Assembly (NCBI GenBank): GCA_021799555.1
Contig: JAJZAG010000150.1
Coordinates: 1 to 8,682 of the forward strand
Source: Deltaproteobacteria bacterium
GTDB lineage: Bacteria; Desulfobacterota; Binatia; Binatales; Binataceae
Direction: 5' to 3'
Length of the DNA stretch: 8,682 nt
This document shows positions 1 through 5,195 of the stretch, piece by piece. Under the pieces are notes generated by a model. The model saw nothing but the letters and a program-made list of their open reading frames with translations. It ran no database searches and was not told the DNA's origin. Position 1 is the first letter of the stretch. The number at the start of each line of letters is the position of its first letter. A program made the translations under genes and the position numbers.

Positions 1-1389
1 AGTTGCCGCCCGGTCAAGGCATTCCTGCAACGTCCCGATCGCCACCTCGTCGGCTGCCTTAGCCGATTCCTGCTCGGCGCCGGGCGCCCTTGAGGGTTCG
101 GAGGTAAAAGCGGAACTTTGACTTCCACCAGACGATCCCGCGCTCTCTTTGGCAAGCTCCCCGATCGATCCGATTGAAGACGCCATCGGAAATTCATCGA
201 GCGCAAACGCTTCCGGTTCGAGCACTTCCGCGCCGCTCATGACTACCGCCCGCTCGATCACGTTTTCAAGTTCGCGCACGTTGCCGGGCCACGGATAGGC
301 GAGCAGCGCCTGTTCGGCCCCGGGCGACAACGTAATCGGGCGTCCAGCGTCAGCGGAGTGACGGATAAGGAAGTGATTGGCCAGCGCGAGGATATCTTCG
401 GGCCGGTCGCGCAGCGGTGCTATATGCAGCGGTATAACGTTGAGTCGGAAATAGAGATCGGCGCGAAAACCACCAGACTCGACTTCGCGGCGCAGCATCC
501 TGTTGGTCGCGGCCACGATTCGGACATCGACCTTGCGCGCCTTCGACGCACCTACGCGCATCACCTCGCCATCCTCGAGGACGCGCAATAGCTTGGCTTG
601 GAAATCGGGTCCGGCCTCGCCAATTTCATCAAGGAAGAGCGTGCCGCCGGAGGCGCGCTCGAAGCATCCCGCACGATCGCGGATCGCCCCGGTGAAGGAT
701 CCTTTTTCATGGCCGAAGAGCTCGCTCTCGACGACCCCGTCGGCAAACGCCTTACAATTGACCGCTACGAAGGGTCCGTCAGCGCGTCCGCTCCAGAAAT
801 GCAGCATCCGCGCGACCAGCTCCTTTCCGGTACCGGTCTCTCCCTGGATAAGGCTGGTCGCGTGCGACGGAGCAACGCGGCGAATTGTGGCGACGAGGGC
901 GCGGCTCTGCCGGCTTTCGGCGATAAACTCGGCCGTAGTGGCAGCGACTTCGAGCTGGTCGCGCAGGCGCTTATTCTCGCGCTGGAGCGTGCTCATCTCG
1001 ACCGCGCGGGCAATAACGGAATTCAGCTCCGCGCCGTTAAAGGGCTTCGCGACCGAGTCGAAGGCTCCCGCCCGCAACGCCTCAGCGGTCGAATCCGCGC
1101 TTGGAGCCGGCGCCGAGACCACCACTGCGACGTCGGGCCGCTTGGTTTGTACCTTCCTGAGCAGTTCCATCCCATCCACCCCCGGCATCTTAAGGTCGGC
1201 CAAAATCACGTCGGCGCCATGCAACTCAAGCGCTTGCATGGCGGAATCCACGGTCGGGCAGGTCTCACATTCATACCCTCCTTGGCTAAGGATGCCTGCC
1301 GCCATCCTCGCCAAGCTGAGCTCGTCATCGACGATTAGGACGCGCGCTTTCCGTTCAGTGTTGCGTTCCCGCACGTCATTTCCGTCCAT
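1..1389 (-). CDS. Sigma-54-dependent response regulator, NtrC/AtoC type (C-terminus cut by window edge)
   Basis: A two-component transcription activator: phosphorylation of the receiver should release an AAA+ ATPase that remodels sigma-54 RNA polymerase. All 463 visible codons are open. The receiver spans about residues 15-125, with the acidic pair D21/D22, phospho-acceptor D65 (ADLKMPG), switch S92 and K115. The AAA+ domain spans about 155-395, with Walker A GETGTGKE at 183-190, Walker B FLDEIGE at 252-258 and the PWPGNVREL motif near 366-374. The sigma-54 contact loop reads GSFTGA (230-235) instead of the usual GAFTGA. A Ser/Ala/Glu-rich linker (about 403-448) leads to LQECLDRAAT, apparently the start of a Fis-type HTH that continues beyond base 1. 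The ATG at 1389 is the only ATG preceding the receiver after the in-frame stop upstream; no strong ribosome site is visible. The family call is secure, but the target genes are unknown. A kinase partner is not adjacent; the nearest is the soluble kinase at 5795-6658. Confidence 0.95.
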   Translation of the reverse strand, partial: MDGNDVRERNTERKARVLIVDDELSLARMAAGILSQGGYECETCPTVDSAMQALELHGADVILADLKMPGVDGMELLRKVQTKRPDVAVVVSAPAPSADSTAEALRAGAFDSVAKPFNGAELNSVIARAVEMSTLQRENKRLRDQLEVAATTAEFIAESRQSRALVATIRRVAPSHATSLIQGETGTGKELVARMLHFWSGRADGPFVAVNCKAFADGVVESELFGHEKGSFTGAIRDRAGCFERASGGTLFLDEIGEAGPDFQAKLLRVLEDGEVMRVGASKARKVDVRIVAATNRMLRREVESGGFRADLYFRLNVIPLHIAPLRDRPEDILALANHFLIRHSADAGRPITLSPGAEQALLAYPWPGNVRELENVIERAVVMSGAEVLEPEAFALDEFPMASSIGSIGELAKESAGSSGGSQSSAFTSEPSRAPGAEQESAKAADEVAIGTLQECLDRAAT

Positions 1390-1427
1390 CGCCACTCGCC
1401 CGCGCACAGCGAAGCGGGCGGACACGT

Positions 1428-1456
1428 ATTTTGTTCTCGGCCAAGGGCATAGTCAA
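1428..1456 (-). promoter_or_regulatory. Candidate sigma-70-type promoter of the first response regulator
   Basis: On the minus strand TTGACT (1456-1451) is followed after exactly 17 bases by CAAAAT (1433-1428). These match the -35 and -10 consensus hexamers at 5/6 and 4/6 positions. Transcription would begin near 1421, leaving a leader of about 32 bases before the ATG at 1389. The match is by eye, and the sigma factors of this organism are unknown. Confidence 0.4.
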
Positions 1457-1774
1457 TATAGGGGATGCGCCGCCTAACGCGTACCTGTTGCATTCACGAT
1501 GCGATTTTGCACAGTGATGAGCAGAGCAAGAGCCGTGCTAACCTCCTGAAAATAAACGTAAATTTATGACATGCCGAGCTCGAGCCAAAATTCGGAACCT
1601 ACGCCCAAACGAGCGCAATCATGCGGATTCTCGTTATTTGCGCGATCGGATCTGGACGTTGCAAAATCGCAATCCACGGTTTCAGTCAGCGTCGCGATAA
1701 ATTGGCTCTTAATTTTTGAGTCGTATGAAGCATCGCGTGGGGATCGAAGTGACGTGCAACACGGTGCGATGGTA
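1457..1774. other. Intergenic stretch with no convincing gene
   Basis: About 320 bases, visibly richer in A/T in parts (for example 1540-1570 and 1690-1725) than the flanking genes. It contains a 44-codon ATG frame (1566-1700, plus) and a longer plus-strand frame from 1571, but both give Arg/Ser-rich translations without recognisable motifs and neither has a good ribosome site. It lies upstream of the response regulator and beyond the broken end of the monooxygenase remnant, so it may be further decayed sequence. No tRNA, hairpin terminator or clear repeat was seen here. Confidence 0.4.
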
Positions 1775-2009
1775 TCTGCGCAGCGCCCGACCTTCCAGTC
1801 CCCAAGCCCTGACCAGTTCCCATGGTGCGCACGCTCAGTCCCCCGGCCTTGGGATAAACCGATGTGGTTGGATGGCGCTCTACGAGAAGAAAGTGGACCC
1901 CACGGCGAGACAACAACAGCGAGGCAGACAAGCCAACCGGGTCACCGCTAACAATTAGTACCGGCGCGTGTTCATTCGTCTGCCGCACCGCCGGGCAGGC
2001 TTGTAACAT
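1775..2009 (-). pseudogene. Remnant of an FAD-dependent aromatic-ring hydroxylase (PheA/TfdB-like), N-terminal fragment
   Basis: The minus-strand frame contains HAPVLIVSGDPVGLSASLLL, then LLVERHPTTS and GLSVRTM. This is the N-terminal FAD-binding region of the flavoprotein hydroxylase family, whose intact members read roughly VLIVGGGPVGL...LVERHP...ARGLNVRTME. Here GGGPVG has become SGDPVG, losing glycines of the dinucleotide-binding turn. After VRTM (minus-strand ATG at 1823-1821) one extra G in the run 1819-1821 shifts the frame. Removing one G restores MELVRAWGLEGRALRR, which matches the family's next segment. Similarity ends near 1775, so about 80 residues survive of a protein normally near 500. 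The later FAD motifs are absent. The ATG at 2009 is only the first in-frame ATG near the motif; the original start is uncertain because intact relatives begin just before the HAPVLIV segment. Family recognition is confident and non-function nearly certain. Whether it arrived as a fragment or decayed in place cannot be told. Confidence 0.82.
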
Positions 2010-2031
2010 CTCGAGCGCGCAGCAGTGGCGC

Positions 2032-2316
2032 GTGAGCCGGAACGGTAAGCCGTCAGACAAGGACGCTGCGCGGTTGAAGAAGGCGACCCCGCAGCAGGTA
2101 AAGGACTACTGGGACAAGAAGATCGAGGAATCCCTCGCCCGAAAACGGAGAGCCGCCAAGCGAGACGGGGTGACTGGGAAGACTATTTGCCTGATGATCA
2201 ACAACCACAAGAAGGTAGCGGGCCTGCATGTCTTTGTCGGGTTCCATCGCCGCATAGTGTGGACAAGTGAACAGGCGAAAAAAGGCTACGTCGGGAGCTT
2301 CGAGTATGAAGAGTAA
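2032..2316 (+). CDS. Small basic hypothetical protein, first of three overlapping ORFs
   Basis: Not recognised. From the GTG at 2032 it gives 94 residues rich in Lys and Arg. A charged helical N-terminal half (GKPSDKDAARLKKATPQQ and a following KRRAAKR stretch) leads to a more hydrophobic C-terminal half (TICLMINN, LHVFVGFHRRIVW) that could form a small beta fold. The frame is open further upstream (to 1864), but that part lies antisense to the monooxygenase remnant and looks like shadow sequence. GTG 2032 is therefore a guess without a good ribosome site, and the true 5' end may be lost at the junction. Its stop overlaps the next start by 11 bases, which argues for real coupled translation. 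No signal peptide or membrane segment is obvious. A phage- or plasmid-type accessory protein is plausible, but no function can be assigned. Confidence 0.5.
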   Translation: MSRNGKPSDKDAARLKKATPQQVKDYWDKKIEESLARKRRAAKRDGVTGKTICLMINNHKKVAGLHVFVGFHRRIVWTSEQAKKGYVGSFEYEE

Positions 2317-2488
2317 ACGCCGCGAATACACAAAGCCGCTGCCGAAGAGCATCGACACACCAGAGGTTCGCGAGTTGCTGGCCGATTATTGTCACGAACT
2401 TGACGAGGCGTTCGAGGAGCTCCACAAGCAGGTCGTCGCGTTTGCGGCCAAGTGCGCCAAGGAAGAAGAAGGCGAGAAGACGAAATGA
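2306..2488 (+). CDS. 60-residue charged helical hypothetical protein, second of three overlapping ORFs
   Basis: Not recognised. It starts at the ATG at 2306, inside the last codons of the preceding frame, with a GGGAG ribosome site at 2293-2297 spaced 8 bases from the ATG. This is the best initiation signal in the cassette and favours this start over the upstream in-frame codon at 2267. The protein has a basic N-terminus (MKSKRREYTK), a Pro-containing turn, then one long acidic amphipathic helix (about residues 18-52, with DYCHELDEAFEELHKQ) and a charged EEEGEKTK tail. The pattern suggests a helix that dimerises or binds a partner, perhaps the product of a neighbouring coupled gene; that is inference. 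Its stop codon shares ATGA with the next start. Confidence 0.55.
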   Translation: MKSKRREYTKPLPKSIDTPEVRELLADYCHELDEAFEELHKQVVAFAAKCAKEEEGEKTK

Positions 2489-2853
2489 CCCGCGTCAAAC
2501 GCTGTGCGCGGTGCGGGCGTGGCATCCGCCACGGCAAGCCTGGCCTACTCAGGCAGTTCTTCTATCGGCACCCGGAAACAGCCGACGGCGGGTTCGCCAA
2601 GTGCAAGCCCTGTGTTCGCGGTGAGAAAAAGGACCGCGCGCGCAGGCGCGCTCGCGTCAACGCCGCTCAGGGCACAGCGTATCCCAATCATCGGCGTTCG
2701 CGCGGCGACTCTCGGCGAGAATATCGTCGATCGCGTCCGTCCAATAATCCCGCGCGCCCGCGCACTGCGGGTAGCGCTCGGGATGGAGCGCTACGAGATC
2801 GAGCGATGCGTGGTCTAAGTCTGTGGGATCTCGCGGGTCGGGTCGTCGGTTGA
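2485..2853 (+). CDS. Small zinc-ribbon protein, third of three overlapping ORFs
   Basis: Starts at the ATG of an ATGA overlap (2485-2488), with purine-rich sequence just upstream (AAGGCGAGAAG). Four cysteines form two CxxC knuckles, C7-x2-C10 and C40-x2-C43. Between them lies FFYRHPETADGGFAKC, resembling the CxxC...FYR...DG...CKxC ribbon common in small phage and HNH-associated proteins. A nucleic-acid-binding role is therefore reasonable but unproven; the H and N residues of an HNH nuclease core were not found. The first 55 residues look genuine. The tail (about residues 58-122) is Arg/Ser-rich, low in complexity and antisense to the ORF at 2657-2986, so the real product may be shorter in origin, with the frame reading into non-coding or opposing sequence. 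Tight overlap with the two preceding ORFs suggests co-expression. Confidence 0.55.
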   Translation: MTRVKRCARCGRGIRHGKPGLLRQFFYRHPETADGGFAKCKPCVRGEKKDRARRRARVNAAQGTAYPNHRRSRGDSRREYRRSRPSNNPARPRTAGSARDGALRDRAMRGLSLWDLAGRVVG

Positions 2854-2986
2854 GCCGGTTGGTTTTCTCCACCTCCTGACAGTAAACCCGCGTCGCGTCG
2901 CTGTTGATCGCGCGTTCTTGCTGGGCATATTGCACTACTCCGGTTGCGACGAGCACCACGATGGGTGTGCCAATCCTGCCTTGCAA
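2657..2986 (-). CDS. Small hypothetical protein with N-terminal hydrophobic anchor, opposing the zinc-ribbon ORF
   Basis: Not recognised. From a TTG at 2986, directly after an in-frame stop, it gives 109 residues. Internal GTG codons could be the real start, so the 5' end is unsure. Residues 5-19 (IGTPIVVLVATGVVQ) could be one membrane anchor or a truncated signal segment. The rest is soluble-looking and varied, including RVYCQEVEKTN, then a Pro/Asp-rich stretch and RDYWTDAIDDILAES. Two cysteines occur, in VYCQ and PQCAG. The composition looks more protein-like than the plus-strand tail it overlaps (2657-2853). The anchor-plus-YC pattern recalls small phage hypothetical proteins, but that is a loose resemblance. 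It lies on the same strand as, and downstream of, the glutathione S-transferase gene, separated from it by 31 bases. Confidence 0.4.
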   Translation of the reverse strand: MQGRIGTPIVVLVATGVVQYAQQERAINSDATRVYCQEVEKTNRLNRRPDPRDPTDLDHASLDLVALHPERYPQCAGARDYWTDAIDDILAESRRANADDWDTLCPERR

Positions 2987-3017
2987 TTACTCGGGTGGCG
3001 GCCCGTGCAGATGCTCG

Positions 3018-3668
3018 CTAGCGGGTGGCGCGGTTTAGCGCGGCCAGGGCTTCGGTCATCTCGCCGATCGCTTTTTTCACGGACGGACGCGTTTGTACGT
3101 GGGCCCACCATGCGCCGAGTTTGGGGCGGCCTTCCAACGGGGGTTTTGCGCCAAACATCCCGAGCAGATTAACCGCAAAGAAGATCGTGGGCACGAGAGC
3201 ACAATCGGCCAGGGTGAAATCGGCGCCCCACGCGAAACCGCTCGTCGCCAGCATCTTTTCGAGCTGGTCGAGCCGGTTGTTCACGTCGCTCAGCTTTTCA
3301 TTGACGATTTTGTCGTCACGCGTTTTTGGATTCATTTGCCCGAACAGTGCGCGCAGCGGAGGTTCAAGATAGAGGTCGTGAAAGCGGGTGAAAGCGCGCA
3401 CCTGCGCGCGACCTTCCGGCGACTTCGGCAGCAGCGGAGGACTCGGAAATTTGTCCTCAATATATTCGTTGATTACCTCGCTCTCCGCGATCATGACACC
3501 GTCGGCGTCGAGGGCAGGAACCTTGCCGAGCGGGTTGATCTTCAGATATTCGGGCGATTTCGAATCGTTGTTCGGTACGGGAACGATCTCGATCGGGGCG
3601 GACTTATCGTAAATCGCGATTCGGCACTTGGTCGCGAAGTTGGAAAGATTCATGTTGTAGAGCTTCAT
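3018..3668 (-). CDS. Glutathione S-transferase
   Basis: A cytosolic enzyme that would conjugate glutathione to electrophiles or isomerise a glutathione-dependent substrate. The 216 residues match the usual family length. The thioredoxin-like N-terminal domain (about 1-78) has MKLYNMNLSNFATKCR, with Ser9 placed like the catalytic Ser of Ser-type GSTs, the cis-proline motif KVPAL (Pro51) and the glutathione-contacting ES pair at 62-63. The helical C-terminal domain (about 85-210) carries the N-capping segment FTLADCALVP (151-160). The start ATG has a GGAGCAA ribosome site 5 bases upstream. It stands alone, with the inverted-repeat element between it and the reductase gene upstream on the same strand. 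A dedicated substrate cannot be read from sequence; beta- or zeta-like members and a role in aromatic catabolism are both possible. Confidence 0.93.
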   Translation of the reverse strand: MKLYNMNLSNFATKCRIAIYDKSAPIEIVPVPNNDSKSPEYLKINPLGKVPALDADGVMIAESEVINEYIEDKFPSPPLLPKSPEGRAQVRAFTRFHDLYLEPPLRALFGQMNPKTRDDKIVNEKLSDVNNRLDQLEKMLATSGFAWGADFTLADCALVPTIFFAVNLLGMFGAKPPLEGRPKLGAWWAHVQTRPSVKKAIGEMTEALAALNRATR

Positions 3669-3781
3669 CGGAATTGCTCCTGGATTAGGCGTTGCAGAAG
3701 CCGGTTATCGCAAAGGCGTGCGCCTCACGCAAGGAGGCTGTCGGAGATTTCGCGTTTGTGAGCCACCCAAAATACCCCTGA

Positions 3782-3864
3782 GAGACCTTTGCGCAACTCG
3801 ACCGGGGAGGCGTGCTGGCGCCGAGTGCGGGATTCCTCACTGCAACCAGTTACGCAAAGGTCTC
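3782..3864. mobile_element. 83-bp element with terminal inverted repeats (MITE-like or IS-end derivative)
   Basis: The left end GAGACCTTTGCGCAACT (3782-3798) and right end AGTTACGCAAAGGTCTC (3848-3864) are inverted copies matching at 16 of 17 positions, enclosing 49 bases. The first 59 bases recur at 7068-7126 with 50 identical positions and no gaps. Termini of this kind are expected of a non-autonomous miniature element or two fused insertion-sequence ends. No transposase is present, no clear target-site duplication flanks it, and I cannot name the parent family. It lies in the 284-bp gap between the glutathione S-transferase and reductase genes, where nothing else was recognised. As RNA it could fold into a 17-bp stem, so it might also act as a processing or termination signal for the reductase transcript. 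Confidence 0.6.
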
Positions 3865-3952
3865 GGTGAGGCCAATAGCAAGGCATGGCGGCGAGCCTGG
3901 AAGAGAGGATTAGCGATGGGGTCTTCGAGGGCCGCCAAATCCGCGGCTTCTC

Positions 3953-4690
3953 CTACCACTGCTCGTAATGGACGGCGCGGCGCTCGTAGCCTGCGCTGCG
4001 AAACAGATCTCGAAGCGCGATAACGCCGTGGCCCGCGCCGCAGATATAGAAGTGCCGGGCGCGGTTCGTATCGCCGCGAACCCATCGTCGATCGCATTGC
4101 TCGAGAAGCCGTGAATAGGTCTCTGCCTCGGGCGTGATCATCGTCTCGAAGCGAAAACCCGCGTCGCGCACGGCGAGCGCCTCGAACTCCGCACGATAGA
4201 GCATATGCTCCGGCGATGGTGCGGCGTGCAGCAGTGTCATCGCCAGATGAGCGCCAGCGGCCGCGCGACGAATCATCGGGCGGATGGGCGCGATGCCGGT
4301 TGCGGCCGCGATAAATATCGCCTCAGCGGCGGGCGCGCGTTCAAGCGAGAATGTTCCAAATGGTCCCGAAAAGCCGATCGCGTCGCCTATCGCTCGCTCG
4401 AACAGCCACGCGGCACCAGGCCCGTTCGGTACCCGGTTGAAACAGATTTCGTAGGGAGCGCCGTCTTCGGGGTGCGAAGCGATCGAGTAGGGTCGGGTGC
4501 GGGTTTCGTCGCTGAGCGGGATCGCTATCGAAATGAACTGACCCGGAATGAAATGGATTGCTCCATTGTCCGCAAGAGTCAGAAAAAGCGAGCGCGTGTC
4601 CGAGGCATGATCATAGATCCGTGCGACAACGGCCGCGCGCAGAGGCCTGCCGCCGGGTCCGATCATCGCCGGGTGCGATTCATTGCTCAT
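3953..4690 (-). CDS. Ferredoxin/NAD(P)H oxidoreductase, FNR superfamily
   Basis: A flavoprotein expected to pass electrons between NAD(P)H and a ferredoxin. The 245 residues cover a beta-barrel FAD domain (about 15-115) with PGQF (49-52), the flavin-binding RPYS (66-69) and GPFGTF (109-114). The NAD(P) domain (about 120-245) has AAATGIAPIRPM (128-139) and YICGAGHGV (215-223), and the protein ends in HYEQW, the aromatic C-terminal position seen in the family. The usual Thr of the GTG-APM turn is Ile here (GIAPI). The ATG at 4690 lies inside the end of the ferredoxin gene (11-base overlap), so translation is probably coupled and the adjacent ferredoxin is the likely partner. No iron-sulfur or oxygenase domain is fused. 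NADH versus NADPH preference cannot be judged by eye. Confidence 0.9.
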   Translation of the reverse strand: MSNESHPAMIGPGGRPLRAAVVARIYDHASDTRSLFLTLADNGAIHFIPGQFISIAIPLSDETRTRPYSIASHPEDGAPYEICFNRVPNGPGAAWLFERAIGDAIGFSGPFGTFSLERAPAAEAIFIAAATGIAPIRPMIRRAAAGAHLAMTLLHAAPSPEHMLYRAEFEALAVRDAGFRFETMITPEAETYSRLLEQCDRRWVRGDTNRARHFYICGAGHGVIALRDLFRSAGYERRAVHYEQW

Positions 4691-5057
4691 CGGCGGACTC
4701 GCTTACCAGGTTGATTGTGAACTTTGGAATCACAACCGTAATCTCGGCGTCGGGAGCTTGGACTACCGCCTGGCAACCCAGCCGGGACGTCGGAGTCAGA
4801 CCGGGAGCCTTGTCGAGCATGTCTTCTTCCTGTTCCTCTGCCTCGCTCAGTAACTGCGCTCCCTGTTTTACGATCACGTGGCAAGTCGTGCAGGCGCAGT
4901 TGCCGCCGCACGCGTGTTCGAGATGTATCTTATGGCCGAGCAGTATATCGAGGATCGAGCCGGGTTTGCCGTCGTGATGGAACGGCGCTTTGGCGGGGTC
5001 GAATTCGACGATTCGCTCCGGCGCGCCATTTTCAAAAATTACTCTAAGCTTCGCCAT
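4680..5057 (-). CDS. [2Fe-2S] ferredoxin, adrenodoxin/ISC type
   Basis: A soluble one-electron carrier. The 125 residues contain the cluster ligands C50, C56, C59 and C95 in the C-x5-C-x2-C...C order of vertebrate-type ferredoxins. The extra C54 and the phrases CACTTCHVIVKQG, DMLDKAPGL and VIPKFTIN closely resemble the ISC-operon ferredoxin. The C-terminal extension after FTIN is short and acidic. No isc genes are in view; instead the gene overlaps a flavin reductase, which suggests the two form an NAD(P)H-reductase-ferredoxin relay for iron-sulfur assembly or for an oxygenase or P450 encoded elsewhere. The start ATG at 5057 fits the family N-terminus (MAKLRVIFENG), but no good ribosome site is visible. 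The promoter must lie in the 138-bp space shared with lexA. Confidence 0.94.
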   Translation of the reverse strand: MAKLRVIFENGAPERIVEFDPAKAPFHHDGKPGSILDILLGHKIHLEHACGGNCACTTCHVIVKQGAQLLSEAEEQEEDMLDKAPGLTPTSRLGCQAVVQAPDAEITVVIPKFTINLVSESADEQ

Positions 5058-5079
5058 TTCAATGAAGCCAAGACTATTG

Positions 5080-5126
5080 GTCGCGAAGATGCGAAGAAAC
5101 CAGCATTGCCAGTGGCGCTTCGCGAC
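5080..5126. promoter_or_regulatory. Inverted repeat GTCGCGAAG/CTTCGCGAC in the ferredoxin-lexA divergent region
   Basis: Perfect 9-base arms at 5080-5088 and 5118-5126 are separated by 29 bases, and a further GCGAAG lies at 5091-5096. The arms sit upstream of both divergent start codons and could bind a dimeric regulator or form a hairpin. The spacing is wide for a simple operator, and such GC-rich words occur by chance in this kind of DNA, so the call is tentative. Confidence 0.25.
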
Positions 5127-5149
5127 TTGCGCATTCGCCGTTTTTTCGC

Positions 5150-5170
5150 CACTATCGTGGAAGCATAGTG
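5150..5170. promoter_or_regulatory. Candidate LexA operator: CACTAT-N9-ATAGTG
   Basis: Perfect 6-base inverted arms (5150-5155 and 5165-5170) with a 9-base spacer lie 25 bases before the lexA ATG, where an autorepression site would be expected. The word is not one of the well-known LexA boxes (CTGT-N8-ACAG, GAAC-N4-GTTC or GTTC-N7-GTTC), but LexA operators vary strongly between phyla. The right arm includes CATAGT, a fair -10-like hexamer, so binding there could block the promoter. Supported by symmetry and position only. Confidence 0.4.
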
Positions 5171-5180
5171 TGTGGAAACC

Positions 5181-5187
5181 GGAGGGG
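5181..5187 (+). promoter_or_regulatory. Ribosome binding site that decides the lexA start
   Basis: GGAGGGG lies 8 bases before the ATG at 5196. The in-frame GTG at 5172 falls upstream of this site and would add eight non-conserved residues, so the ATG is preferred. Confidence 0.75.
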
Positions 5188-5195
5188 AAAGCACC

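Noticed and set aside
269..294. 26-base exact match to 7860-7885
   Set aside because: It encodes the conserved PWPGNVREL motif in both sigma-54 regulators on the minus strand, so it reflects paralogy and shared codon choice, not a mobile repeat.
503..1477. Long plus-strand open frame of 324 codons
   Set aside because: It is antisense to the sigma-54 response regulator, gives a Ser/Arg/Ala-rich translation without motifs, and the minus-strand frame carries every expected domain.
1566..1700. 44-codon plus-strand frame starting with ATG
   Set aside because: Arg/Asn-rich with no motif, no clear ribosome site and no supporting context.
2992..3030. CGGGTGGCG repeated at 2992-3000 and 3022-3030
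   Set aside because: Nine GC-rich bases repeated once around the end of the glutathione S-transferase gene; chance is a sufficient explanation.
3684..3713. TTGCGA-N18-CCTAAT upstream of the glutathione S-transferase gene as a promoter
   Set aside because: Transcription would start about 9 bases before the ATG, inside or after the ribosome site, so it does not fit the observed leader.
3093..3761. 222-codon plus-strand frame
   Set aside because: Shadow of the glutathione S-transferase gene, which is well supported on the minus strand.
3840..3952. Minus-strand frame downstream of the reductase with an Ala/Leu-rich translation (ADLAALEDPIANPLF)
   Set aside because: It looks somewhat protein-like but has no start codon with a ribosome site and runs into the inverted-repeat element; too short to support as a gene or remnant.
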